A stretch of 55,874 bases of DNA from an uncultured Pelagibacteraceae bacterium (GTDB lineage Bacteria > Pseudomonadota > Alphaproteobacteria > Pelagibacterales > Pelagibacteraceae): contig CACIWH010000002.1 in assembly GCA_902590295.1 (NCBI GenBank), positions 10,001 through 65,874 on the forward strand, in the 5' to 3' direction. Position numbers and translations under genes: made by a program. Below the pieces are notes generated by a model. That model saw nothing but the letters and a program-made list of their open reading frames with translations, was not told where the DNA came from and ran no database searches. This document shows positions 38,969 to 46,621 of this stretch, piece after piece. The first letter of the stretch is position 1. The number at the start of each line of letters is the position of its first letter.

Positions 38969-39282
38969 ATATTTTCTTTAATCCAGGACACAATATTAGA
39001 TTTTGTGGTTGCTCCAACTTTAGTTGCTTTAAGCTCACCACCTGAGAATAGTAACATGGTAGGAATTCCTCTTACTCCATACTTAGTAGGGGTATTAGGT
39101 TCATTATCAATATTGTGCTTAGCAATTACTACTTCTGACATTTCGTTTGAAATTTCCTCTAGTATAGGTCCGATCTGTTTACATGGTCCACACCACTCAG
39201 CCCAAAAATCAACAACTACTGGTTTTCCGGCCTTGATAACTTCTGACTCAAAATTTTCATCTGTGACATTAACTGTTGCCAT
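38965..39282 (-). CDS. trxA: Thioredoxin
   Basis: A 105-residue thioredoxin, a cytoplasmic dithiol reductant, with the active site WCGPCK (C31 and C34), the buried Asp in VVVDFWAEW, and the cis-Pro in RGIPTML. Length and motifs match the family exactly. trxA following folC is a common alphaproteobacterial arrangement, though here on the opposite strand. Confidence 0.97.
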   Translation of the reverse strand: MATVNVTDENFESEVIKAGKPVVVDFWAEWCGPCKQIGPILEEISNEMSEVVIAKHNIDNEPNTPTKYGVRGIPTMLLFSGGELKATKVGATTKSNIVSWIKENI

Positions 39283-39348
39283 ATATTTCTTATATAAAAT
39301 TTATTTTTATATTCAAGTTCTTAAATAATTTAAATAGTTTTATCCACA

Positions 39349-40779
39349 TCAAATATTTTTGTATTTTTTTTCAATTGACATTACGTAATTATTTAATTGA
39401 TCAAGAAACTTTAAATTTGGCTCACTGCCTTCATTAGTAAATTTATCTCTAAGATTGTCGCATTCATGATAAAATTCTTTACAAGTCCACCATTTTTCTT
39501 TTTTTTCACTTAAAATTCTTTTAGCAATTTCCATCCTGATTTTCTTCAACATAGATTCTGGTAAAACATGAGGAGCTTCTTGAAATATTATCTTTTTTCC
39601 AAATCCTACCATTCTTTGATCTTCGAATTTATCTAGTAATCTTAACTTATCATTCCATGGTGCTTCATGCCATTTTTGAAATAAATTAGTATCTTTATTA
39701 GGCGTAAATTTTACATAAATACTTTCCTCTGGCTCTATATCTTCTTGAGATTTTGATTGCTCTTTTTCTTCAGCAATTTCTCTTAATGCAGTTAAGATAT
39801 TTTTAGAAAATTTTTCATTAGTATTTACAAGTTCTGCTCTTTTATTAATTAAAGAGGCATCCATAGCGCTATAAGGCTCAACTTTCATACCATACTCTTT
39901 ACCTATTATTATTGGTGCTTTATTTGACCTAATAGTTCTTAAAAATTTTGGCGTTTTTTTCATCTCAGATTTTAGTTCATTGATAGACATTTTTAGGAGA
40001 GGTTCTACATCAACTCTTAGATCGACAGCCTGTCCCCATTGATATATTGGATGAATACAAAATTTTGGATGAAGAGGAGCACAAAGATAAAGTCTTGATT
40101 TTCCATAAAAATATTCATTAAGAGTAACTATCTTTTCTTTTTTTATTATTGTCTCTGTATCAAGCTTATTTGAAGTCTTTAAAAAATTGCTCCATGTATC
40201 TTGTTGTTTATTCTTTATTAGACCTAAAACTTTGTGGGTTAGTTCTGCATCGAATAATGCACTATGAGCTCCTTTAGTCTCAAAACCGTTCATCCTAGCT
40301 AAAGACTCTAGCTTCATTACAGCATTACCTTTTTCGTTAGTTTCAGTTTTTAATATCTTATTATCTAAAGCAAAAGCACCGCGAGCAATGTTTAGCCCAT
40401 CATGTCTTTTGTTAGGAGATGAATTTGTGATGTATGGATATCTTAATCCTTTAAAAAACTCTTTTCTTATCATTTCATCATCAAAACCTATATTAGACCA
40501 ACCTAAGAATATAGCTGGGCTCCACTTTTTAAAAATCATCTCAACTTGAGATAACATTTGATAATGACTTAGATTTGCTTTTGTTAGCATGTTAACATCA
40601 GTTTTGTTAACAAGAAGAGCCATACATTGAGGAATTTCTCCTTCTGGAAGTCTACATCTTAAATTAAATCTTTCTTTTTCTACTAAGTTTTGATCTACTA
40701 AAATTCCACCTATTTCAATAATACTTCCAAAGTCTGTACTAGAGCTTGAGGATTCTATATCCCAAATTACTATGTTCAT
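39349..40779 (-). CDS. xonA: Exodeoxyribonuclease I
   Basis: ExoI degrades single-stranded DNA 3' to 5' in recombination and mismatch repair. The 476-residue protein has the DEDDh nuclease domain (D7 and E9 in IWDIES, FLGWSNIGFDDEMIR, AHSALFDAELTHK) followed by the ExoI-specific SH3-like and helical regions with the YLCAPLHPKF and QWGQAVDLRVD blocks. Length matches E. coli ExoI (475). It is unusual to find it in such a compact genome and beside two further DNA-end-processing genes. Confidence 0.93.
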   Translation of the reverse strand: MNIVIWDIESSSSSTDFGSIIEIGGILVDQNLVEKERFNLRCRLPEGEIPQCMALLVNKTDVNMLTKANLSHYQMLSQVEMIFKKWSPAIFLGWSNIGFDDEMIRKEFFKGLRYPYITNSSPNKRHDGLNIARGAFALDNKILKTETNEKGNAVMKLESLARMNGFETKGAHSALFDAELTHKVLGLIKNKQQDTWSNFLKTSNKLDTETIIKKEKIVTLNEYFYGKSRLYLCAPLHPKFCIHPIYQWGQAVDLRVDVEPLLKMSINELKSEMKKTPKFLRTIRSNKAPIIIGKEYGMKVEPYSAMDASLINKRAELVNTNEKFSKNILTALREIAEEKEQSKSQEDIEPEESIYVKFTPNKDTNLFQKWHEAPWNDKLRLLDKFEDQRMVGFGKKIIFQEAPHVLPESMLKKIRMEIAKRILSEKKEKWWTCKEFYHECDNLRDKFTNEGSEPNLKFLDQLNNYVMSIEKKYKNI

Positions 40780-40877
40780 AAATTATTAATTAATGCTAGT
40801 TGAAAAGTATGAGGGCTCGCATCTAAACAAGTAGCAAGTAAGTTTGTAGTATATTAATTTTGAATAAAGTCAAATAA

Positions 40878-41564
40878 TTATTTATTAATTAAGTGATAAA
40901 ATTTTTCAACTCTCTCAAGAAATTTATTTTGAAAATTTATTAGTTCATTACCTTCAATTTTAAAATCCTGAAACAATCTATCTACAGTACATAGTAAAAT
41001 TACGCCTTGGGTAATATTTGAATTATAAACAGTATTGTGAGCCAAAGAATAAGCTCCAATTTGTAAAAAGTAATCTTCTATATATTCCACTTTTTTTGGT
41101 TTATTACTTTGTTTAAAATCTAAAATTGATTCTTTGCCTTCATAAACTCCTATACAATCTGCAGTGCCTGCATATTTGCCAGGATAATATATTGTAGCTT
41201 CGGACCCCCATATCTCTAACAATTTATTTTTCAAACCATTATCAATAATTTCTTCTGCCATTTTTTTTGACTTATTGTTGTCTTCTAATAGTTCTTGATT
41301 TAGTTTTCCGTATAAAAACTGTTCTATATAATAATGCATAGAACTTCCTCTTGCTGAGGCTTCTTTCTTAATTCTTTCTGCTTCAACAGTCCCTACTCTT
41401 TGTTTCCAAGCAAGAATTGCAGCTTTGTCCTCTTCGCTTTTAGTTGCTGACAAAATTGTTGTTACAGAGGGTAAACTTGATCCATCTAGAGAATAATGTC
41501 TTGAACCATTTATCAAAGATCTTGTTGATTTTGGATAAGAAAATTTGGTGTTCCACTTCATCAA
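40878..41564 (-). CDS. PD-(D/E)XK nuclease, MGME1 / RecB-like family
   Basis: A 228-residue protein with the motif set of the RecB/Cas4/MGME1-like PD-(D/E)XK exonucleases. A Gly-x-x-x-His-x-x-x-Glu element lies in RGSSMHYYIE (H77). D136 is in GTADCIG, D149-F-K151 is in SILDFKQS, and QIGAY (168-172) supplies the Q-x-x-x-Y motif. Relatives degrade single-stranded DNA in mitochondria and are also common in phages of marine bacteria. No helicase domain is fused to it. It lies between xonA and rmuC, all on one strand. Host repair or a phage-derived origin are both possible. Confidence 0.75.
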   Translation of the reverse strand: MMKWNTKFSYPKSTRSLINGSRHYSLDGSSLPSVTTILSATKSEEDKAAILAWKQRVGTVEAERIKKEASARGSSMHYYIEQFLYGKLNQELLEDNNKSKKMAEEIIDNGLKNKLLEIWGSEATIYYPGKYAGTADCIGVYEGKESILDFKQSNKPKKVEYIEDYFLQIGAYSLAHNTVYNSNITQGVILLCTVDRLFQDFKIEGNELINFQNKFLERVEKFYHLINK

Positions 41565-41596
41565 GTCATTTATAGAGCTATTTAAAATAATTTAAA

Positions 41597-42646
41597 TTAG
41601 TTTTTAGCTTGTTTTGAAGTTGGTATATTTAATTTTTCAACATTCTCATTTTTTGACGCTATTTCAACTTGTTCGGGATCTTTGATATTTCCTAAGGTAT
41701 TCATTATAGATCTTGCATCTCTTCCAAAACTATCAGTGGCTTGCATAGCTTGTTCTAGTTTTTTTCTAAGTTCTTTTATCCCATCAAAATGTTTTTCAAA
41801 TCTTGAGCTTATATTTCTTAAATCACTATAAATTTGTGTAGCATGTTGCTGAACTTTTAGTGTTTGAAATCCTAAATGATAGGATTGTAATAAAGCAGAT
41901 AAAGTGTTAGGGCCGGAAATTGTAACTTTATATTTGGTTCTTAACTCCTGTAAAAGTAGCTCTTTAGTTTTAGGGTCTCTATAGCTAGAGAGTTCTGAAA
42001 ATAATCCTTCAGTTGGAACATAAACAATTGCAAAATCTGTACTTTTCGGCGGTGCTATATATTTTGCGTTAACAGTTTTAGCCTTTAACCTAAAAGCTGA
42101 TGCTAAATCTTTCCTGGCCTCTGCTTGTGCATCTTTGTCATTAGCATTATATGCATCATCAATTGCTTTATATTTTTCAACAGGCCAGTGACTATCAATT
42201 GGCAACATCACATCTTGAAGTTTAATTGCAAACTCTACTGTTTCTGATGTGTCCTCTTTCATTTTAGCATTTGCGATATATTGAGATGATGGTAACAAAT
42301 CTTTTAGGAGTGCACCTAATCCAAATTCTGCAAGAGTTCCATATGATTTTACACCACTCAAAATTCTACTAAAATTATCTTGGCTTTTGTTTAACTCGCT
42401 TACTTGTTGATTAAAAACTGATACTTTTTCATCAACTTTTGTAAGGGCACCTGTCATATCTTTTGCTATTTCTTTGCTCATCGACCCAAAAGATTGGCTA
42501 AATGTATTTTTTAATGAACTTAATTCGTCTTTAAAAATTTGTTCGTTGTTAACTGGCTCAGGTTGTTTACGCTTAATTAGAAAAACAATTGCTAAGAAAT
42601 TACCAAGAAGCAAAATAATAATTAAAATTGTAAGTAACGATTCCAT
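41597..42646 (-). CDS. rmuC: DNA recombination protein RmuC
   Basis: RmuC-family proteins are nuclease-like factors that limit inversions at repeats. The preferred start (42646, MESLLTIL) lies just after hisG ends; an upstream ATG would overlap hisG. The 349-residue protein has an N-terminal membrane segment (about 3-25), a coiled-coil stretch (about 35-100) and the RmuC domain with LPIDSHWPVEKYKAI and FAIVYVPTEGLFSEL. The name rests on the DUF/RmuC domain; the precise reaction is not established. Confidence 0.9.
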   Translation of the reverse strand: MESLLTILIIILLLGNFLAIVFLIKRKQPEPVNNEQIFKDELSSLKNTFSQSFGSMSKEIAKDMTGALTKVDEKVSVFNQQVSELNKSQDNFSRILSGVKSYGTLAEFGLGALLKDLLPSSQYIANAKMKEDTSETVEFAIKLQDVMLPIDSHWPVEKYKAIDDAYNANDKDAQAEARKDLASAFRLKAKTVNAKYIAPPKSTDFAIVYVPTEGLFSELSSYRDPKTKELLLQELRTKYKVTISGPNTLSALLQSYHLGFQTLKVQQHATQIYSDLRNISSRFEKHFDGIKELRKKLEQAMQATDSFGRDARSIMNTLGNIKDPEQVEIASKNENVEKLNIPTSKQAKN

Positions 42647-42653
42647 TCCCACA

Positions 42654-43337
42654 CTATACATTTTTATTAAGTTTATTTATAATATTAAAAATACCTCTCT
42701 TTTTTTGGCTTTTTTGAGAAATCATTAAACACGCTTGAGATTTAAGAATTACTCCGTCTTTTAATACTCTTAAATTATTAGCTCTTAAAGTTTCCCCTGT
42801 TGAAGTGATATCTGTTATAATTTCTGACGAACCAGTAAATGGATATATTTCTGTTGCACCAAGACTTTTTACAATTTTAAATTGTGTAACACCTCTTTCA
42901 AACATAAAATTTGTTGTTAAGTTTGGATACTTTGTTGCCACTCTTAATCTAGTTTTTTTTTTCTCTTTAAAATCAAATGCAATTTCCTCCAAATCAGCTA
43001 TTGTTTGAACATCAATCCAATCATCAGGAATTGCGATTACTAAATTAGCTTTACCGAAAGTATATTTTTTTTTCACTATTATTTTTTTTTGCACATTAAT
43101 TACACTTTCTTTTAATAAATCAAAACCTGAAAAACCAATATCCAAAGTTCCGTCTCCTAATCTTTCAACGATTTCTCTAGCGTGTAAATAAGTAATATTT
43201 AAATTTTTATATCCTTTAACAGACCCTAATAGATCTCTCTCTCCTCTTTCAGATTTAAGTTGTAAATTATTTTTTGAAAAAATTTTTAATATATCTTTTC
43301 TTAATCTGCCTTTGCTGGGAATTCCAATATTAATCAT
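42654..43337 (-). CDS. hisG: ATP phosphoribosyltransferase, short form catalytic subunit
   Basis: HisG starts histidine synthesis by joining ATP to PRPP. The 227-residue product is the short form, lacking the C-terminal regulatory domain, and therefore needs HisZ. It begins IGIPSKGRLRKD, has the GTLDIGFSGFDLL element and ends with the PRPP loop TDITSTGETLRANNL. Its start overlaps hisZ by 8 bases, so catalytic and regulatory subunits are coupled. It sits in the tRNA-His-hisS-hisZ-hisG unit. Confidence 0.95.
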   Translation of the reverse strand: MINIGIPSKGRLRKDILKIFSKNNLQLKSERGERDLLGSVKGYKNLNITYLHAREIVERLGDGTLDIGFSGFDLLKESVINVQKKIIVKKKYTFGKANLVIAIPDDWIDVQTIADLEEIAFDFKEKKKTRLRVATKYPNLTTNFMFERGVTQFKIVKSLGATEIYPFTGSSEIITDITSTGETLRANNLRVLKDGVILKSQACLMISQKSQKKRGIFNIINKLNKNV

Positions 43338-44382
43338 TTAAATTTATAGCTGCTCCAACTGCTGGTATTTTTTTATTTGATCCAAGATCGCCAATAAGAT
43401 TATCGTATCTTCCACCATTAATAATGTTAATTTTATTCGATTTAATTTTAACATCAATTTTGAAAACTAGGCCTGTGTAATATTCTAATTGCCTTCCAAA
43501 AGATGCTGAATATTTTATATTTAATCTTGAAAATTTATTTTTAGAGATCGGAAAATAATTTTTTTCTACTCTTAGATTAATTTTATGTTTTTTAAAAAAA
43601 AAGTTTAATTTGTTAAATGCTTCGCTGATTGGACAATCAATTTTAAGAAATTCTTTTATTATTTTTGCAACATTTTTTCCTTTTTGAGGTTTTCTAGGAT
43701 CATTTATCTTATTATTAAATCTGTTTAGAATCTCATCAAGTGATCTACCAGCAATAATTTTTGATTGTTTTTGTTTAAGCATTGCTTCATATTTTTTTTT
43801 ATCTATTTCTACAATAGTCGGATCTACATCAGAATTAGTCTCCAATCTTTTTAACAAATCATTAAAATATTTTTCTCTCCAAAAATGTCTTTGAAGTCTC
43901 AATCTCCATCTTTTAGGGATATCCAATTTAGTCAATAGGAGTTTAAATATTTCTATGTTTCCAATAGTCAAAACGCCAGATGAAAATTTTACTTTCGATA
44001 ATGATTTAACAGCTGTATTAATAATTTTTTTATCGTCATCTTTTTCCTTGTTTGAGCCAATTATTTCAAAACCAATTTGATTTCTTATTATACTATTTGA
44101 TATCTTTTGAGTTTTTCTAAAAGCTTGTCCACTGTAAAATACTTTTTTAGATGTTTTATTTTTCTCATTTAAATACTTTAGACATGATGCAATTGTTAAG
44201 TCTGGTCTAAGACAAATTTCATTACCCTTCTGATCATTAAAAGAAAAAATAAAACGTCTAAATGACTCACCAGATCTTTCAACAATATGTTTCGTTTCTA
44301 TTACAGTATCTAAATTAATATACCTAAAGCCCTCTGATTTTATTAACTTTAATATATTTTCAGATAATTTTTTTGATTTCAT
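43330..44382 (-). CDS. hisZ: ATP phosphoribosyltransferase regulatory subunit
   Basis: HisZ is a histidyl-tRNA-synthetase paralogue without aminoacylation activity that regulates and completes short-form HisG. The protein resembles the class II synthetase core, with motif-2-like FRKTQKISNSIIRNQIGFEIIG and the late INGGRYDNLIGDLG, but lacks an anticodon-binding domain. Two in-frame ATGs exist; the start at 44382 reduces the overlap with hisS from 38 to 23 bases and is preferred. It directly follows hisS, its likely ancestor. Confidence 0.88.
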   Translation of the reverse strand: MKSKKLSENILKLIKSEGFRYINLDTVIETKHIVERSGESFRRFIFSFNDQKGNEICLRPDLTIASCLKYLNEKNKTSKKVFYSGQAFRKTQKISNSIIRNQIGFEIIGSNKEKDDDKKIINTAVKSLSKVKFSSGVLTIGNIEIFKLLLTKLDIPKRWRLRLQRHFWREKYFNDLLKRLETNSDVDPTIVEIDKKKYEAMLKQKQSKIIAGRSLDEILNRFNNKINDPRKPQKGKNVAKIIKEFLKIDCPISEAFNKLNFFFKKHKINLRVEKNYFPISKNKFSRLNIKYSASFGRQLEYYTGLVFKIDVKIKSNKINIINGGRYDNLIGDLGSNKKIPAVGAAINLND

Positions 44383-45694
44383 TAACAATGTTCTCATCTT
44401 TAATATTAGTTTCCTTCCCAGTTCTAAGATCTTTTATTTTAACTTCTGATTTTTTTATTTCTTCTTCGCCGGCAAAAATTACACAAGGACAGCCAATTTT
44501 ATTAGCATACTCCATTTGTTTTTTTATTTTTCCCTCACCAGGGTAAATCTCTGAACTAATATTTTCCGATCTAAGTTTCTTTAGTATTTCTATATATTTT
44601 TTCATATTGTTTTGATCAAAGACACTAATCATTACAGGGCGCGTAACTTTTAAATCAAATTCTTTTTTTTGCATTAGTGCAAACACAAGTCTATCTATAC
44701 CTACTGATATGCCAGTTGCTGGATAATCAAGATTACCAAAATTGCTCACTAAATTGTCGTATCTACCTCCACCTCCTATTGATCCAAATTGAATAACTTG
44801 TCCTTTTAAATTTTTTACATTGAAATTTAGATTAACTTCAAATATTGGGCCTGTGTAGTACTCTAAACCTCTTATTACCGAAGGATCGAACTTATAGTTG
44901 TCAAATTTATAATCTTTAAAGATTTTTATTATTTGTTTTAAATCCTCGCTCTGAGGTGAATTAACATTCAATGAGCTTTCTATAGCTTTTATTTGTTCAA
45001 CGTCTAATTCTGCTCCTTTAGTGTAATCTCCTGATTTATCTTTTCTACCTTCACCTAGTAATTTTTTAACTTCTGTCCACCCTAACCTATCTATTTTATC
45101 TAAAGCTCGAAGAATTATAGAAATTTTTTCCTGCGACTGAATTTCTAGTTTTTTGAATAATTCATCCGTAATTTTCCTAGATGATATTTTGACTGTGTAG
45201 TCATCTTTAGTTAAGCCACAATTTTCTAAAATTTCTGATATCATTACACATAGTTCTGCATCTGCCTGTAAATTTTTTGTACCTACGTAATCAGCATCGA
45301 ACTGAAGAAACTCTCTATATCTTCCTGGTCCAGGTTTTTCATTCCTCCACACTGTACCTAATTGATAGCGTTTAAAAGGTTTCGGTATTTCATTAAAATT
45401 TTTTGCAACATATCTCGCCAAGGGTGCTGTTAAATCATAACGTAAAGACAACCACTTGTTTTCATCCTTAAAGGAAAATACACCTTCTCCAGGTCTTTCT
45501 TTATCAGGTAAAAATTTACCTATACTTTCAGTATATTCAAAACTTGGGGTTTCAAGATATTGAAAGCCATATTTAACCATTACCTCTTTAATCTTTGAAA
45601 TTATGAAGTCTCTGATTAAAAGTTCTTTTTCTTTTCTATCCTCAAAACCTGAAGGTAATTCCTTTAGAGGTTTTATTTTTTTTTGTTTTTCCAT
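44360..45694 (-). CDS. hisS: Histidyl-tRNA synthetase
   Basis: HisRS charges tRNA-His. The chosen start (45694, MEKQKKIKPLKELPSGFEDR) excludes upstream codons that would translate the tRNA-His gene itself. The 444-residue class II enzyme has motif 1 near PLKELPSGFEDR, motif 2 in YQLGTVWRNEKPGPGRYREF, and the histidine-binding GGGGRYDNLVSNFG, then an anticodon-binding domain. The WRNEKPGPGRYREF form is the variant seen in part of the Alphaproteobacteria and in eukaryotes. It lies 4 bases after its tRNA, which itself has A73 and no encoded G-1. Confidence 0.95.
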   Translation of the reverse strand: MEKQKKIKPLKELPSGFEDRKEKELLIRDFIISKIKEVMVKYGFQYLETPSFEYTESIGKFLPDKERPGEGVFSFKDENKWLSLRYDLTAPLARYVAKNFNEIPKPFKRYQLGTVWRNEKPGPGRYREFLQFDADYVGTKNLQADAELCVMISEILENCGLTKDDYTVKISSRKITDELFKKLEIQSQEKISIILRALDKIDRLGWTEVKKLLGEGRKDKSGDYTKGAELDVEQIKAIESSLNVNSPQSEDLKQIIKIFKDYKFDNYKFDPSVIRGLEYYTGPIFEVNLNFNVKNLKGQVIQFGSIGGGGRYDNLVSNFGNLDYPATGISVGIDRLVFALMQKKEFDLKVTRPVMISVFDQNNMKKYIEILKKLRSENISSEIYPGEGKIKKQMEYANKIGCPCVIFAGEEEIKKSEVKIKDLRTGKETNIKDENIVNEIKKII

Positions 45695-45698
45695 TTTT

Positions 45699-45775
45699 TG
45701 GTACACGGGGACAGATTCGAACTGTCGACCTTCGGTTCCACAAACCGCTGCTCTAACCAACTGAGCTACCCGTGC
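45699..45775 (-). tRNA. tRNA-His (anticodon GTG), A73 and no encoded G-1
   Basis: A 77-base cloverleaf with acceptor GCACGGG/CCCGTGT (G1-U72 wobble), D-loop AGTTGGTTA, anticodon GTG, T-loop TTCGAAT and an encoded CCA. Position 73 is A, and the base before position 1 is A, so the G-1:C73 pair found in nearly all bacterial tRNA-His genes is absent. This loss is known from part of the Alphaproteobacteria. The anticodon stem has a G27-A43 mismatch. It lies immediately upstream of hisS on the same strand. Confidence 0.95.
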
Positions 45776-45787
45776 TCCTATCTTTGT

Positions 45788-45814
45788 TTTATACTAATTG
45801 TGGATATTTTTAAA
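45788..45814 (-). promoter_or_regulatory. Possible promoter for tRNA-His-hisS-hisZ-hisG
   Basis: On the minus strand, TATAAA (45788-45793) preceded at 15 bases by TTTAAA (45809-45814) would start transcription about 5-7 bases before the tRNA. In such AT-rich DNA the -35 match means little; the -10 match and its distance to the tRNA are the main support. Confidence 0.3.
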
Positions 45815-45942
45815 TTTATATAATGATTAAATAGCTAGCGTGCAGCCAGCATGAAAATGGTGTCTGTGAGATAATTTTAAACTTTTAATAATCTTAATCA
45901 TCGGGATTTAATTAACAGTTTAATCAAAAAAATCAACAGCTG

Positions 45943-45991
45943 ATTGTATAGGAATAAAATCAGCTTTTAAGCTTGCTTATTCCTATACAAT
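45943..45991 (-). terminator. Long hairpin downstream of the cold-shock gene
   Basis: A perfect 15-base inverted repeat, ATTGTATAGGAATAA (45943-45957) and its complement (45977-45991), encloses a 19-base loop that itself holds an AGCTT/AAGCT stem. It starts 19 bases after the csp stop. A run of seven T follows 12 bases beyond the second arm on the minus strand, so it is not a textbook terminator. It may act as a 3' stabiliser, a terminator with a distant T-tract, or part of a small RNA. The rest of 45776-46009 shows no ORF, only a GC-rich 6-base hairpin at 45834-45850. Confidence 0.5.
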
Positions 45992-46009
45992 TATTTTGAT
46001 GAATTAGAA

Positions 46010-46219
46010 TTAAGAGGTTTTTTGCAGTTTTACTGCGGCAGGACCTTTTTCTCCGTCTTCAACTTCAAATGTAAGCTCGTCACCTTCGTTTAAGAATCTT
46101 AAACCTGCTTCTCTTACAGCTGAAGCATGTACGAATACATCTTTTTCTTTGTCTTCACGTTCAATGAAACCATAACCTTTTTTTCCATTGAACCACTTTA
46201 CTTTACCTTTTAGACTCAT
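46010..46219 (-). CDS. Cold-shock domain protein
   Basis: A 69-residue CSD (CspA-family) RNA-binding protein with RNP1 KGYGFIER and RNP2 VFVHASAV. The start is [18 protein letters not shown]. It is the size of single-domain cold-shock proteins, which act as RNA chaperones. Its 5' region holds an AAGCTT-based dyad (46246-46262) that may fold in the leader, a feature common for csp genes. It is followed by the long hairpin at 45943-45991. Confidence 0.95.
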   Translation of the reverse strand: MSLKGKVKWFNGKKGYGFIEREDKEKDVFVHASAVREAGLRFLNEGDELTFEVEDGEKGPAAVKLQKTS

Positions 46220-46326
46220 TTTACTCTTTCGTTAGTTATTATACTTAAGCTTATTAAGCTTAGTGGGTTGTTATTAGATTTCTAAATTTAATGCAAGTAA
46301 TTTAAATTGACTTAATGTCACTTTGG

Positions 46327-46401
46327 TGGTGGCCTTGGTAAGAATCGCACTTACGACACATACCTTTTCAGGGTACTGCTCTACTACTGAGCTACAAGGC
46401 C
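46327..46401 (-). tRNA. tRNA-Phe (anticodon GAA) with unusual elbow
   Basis: A 75-base cloverleaf with acceptor GGCCTTG/CAAGGCC, anticodon GAA in loop CTGAAAA, T-stem GTAAG/CTTAC, A73 and encoded CCA. The D-loop AGTAGTA is one base short and has A at position 18 before G19. The T-loop TGCGATT has G at position 55. Thus the usual G18-U55 contact is replaced by A18-G55, as in tRNA-Thr at 50509. All stems are intact, so it is probably functional. It begins 1 base after the infA stop codon. Confidence 0.93.
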
Positions 46402-46402
46402 A

Positions 46403-46618
46403 TTAAAATCTAAATATGATACGCCCTTTTGTTAAATCGTAGGGAGTAACCTCTACTGTAACATTATCTCCTTGCAAAACCCTAATTCTGTTTTTTCTTA
46501 GCTTTCCTGCAGTGTGTGCAGTTACAATATGATTGTTTTCCAGCTTTACTCTAAACATTGCATTGGGTAAAAGATCTATAACTTTTCCTTTAAATTCTAA
46601 AGAGTCTTGCTTTGACAA
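46403..46618 (-). CDS. infA: Translation initiation factor IF-1
   Basis: IF-1 binds the ribosomal A site during initiation. The 71-residue OB-fold protein matches the family throughout, with [30 protein letters not shown] and [10 protein letters not shown]. It lies 3 bases downstream of hisD and is followed after one base by tRNA-Phe, so the messenger 3' end must be set by tRNA processing. Confidence 0.97.
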   Translation of the reverse strand: MSKQDSLEFKGKVIDLLPNAMFRVKLENNHIVTAHTAGKLRKNRIRVLQGDNVTVEVTPYDLTKGRIIFRF

Positions 46619-46621
46619 ATC

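Noticed and set aside
39005..39328. A 107-codon ORF opposite trxA
   Set aside because: It is antisense to a clear thioredoxin gene and has no recognisable domain.
45695..45760. An upstream extension of hisS by 22 codons
   Set aside because: The extra codons translate the tRNA-His gene on the same strand, so the start at 45694 is used.
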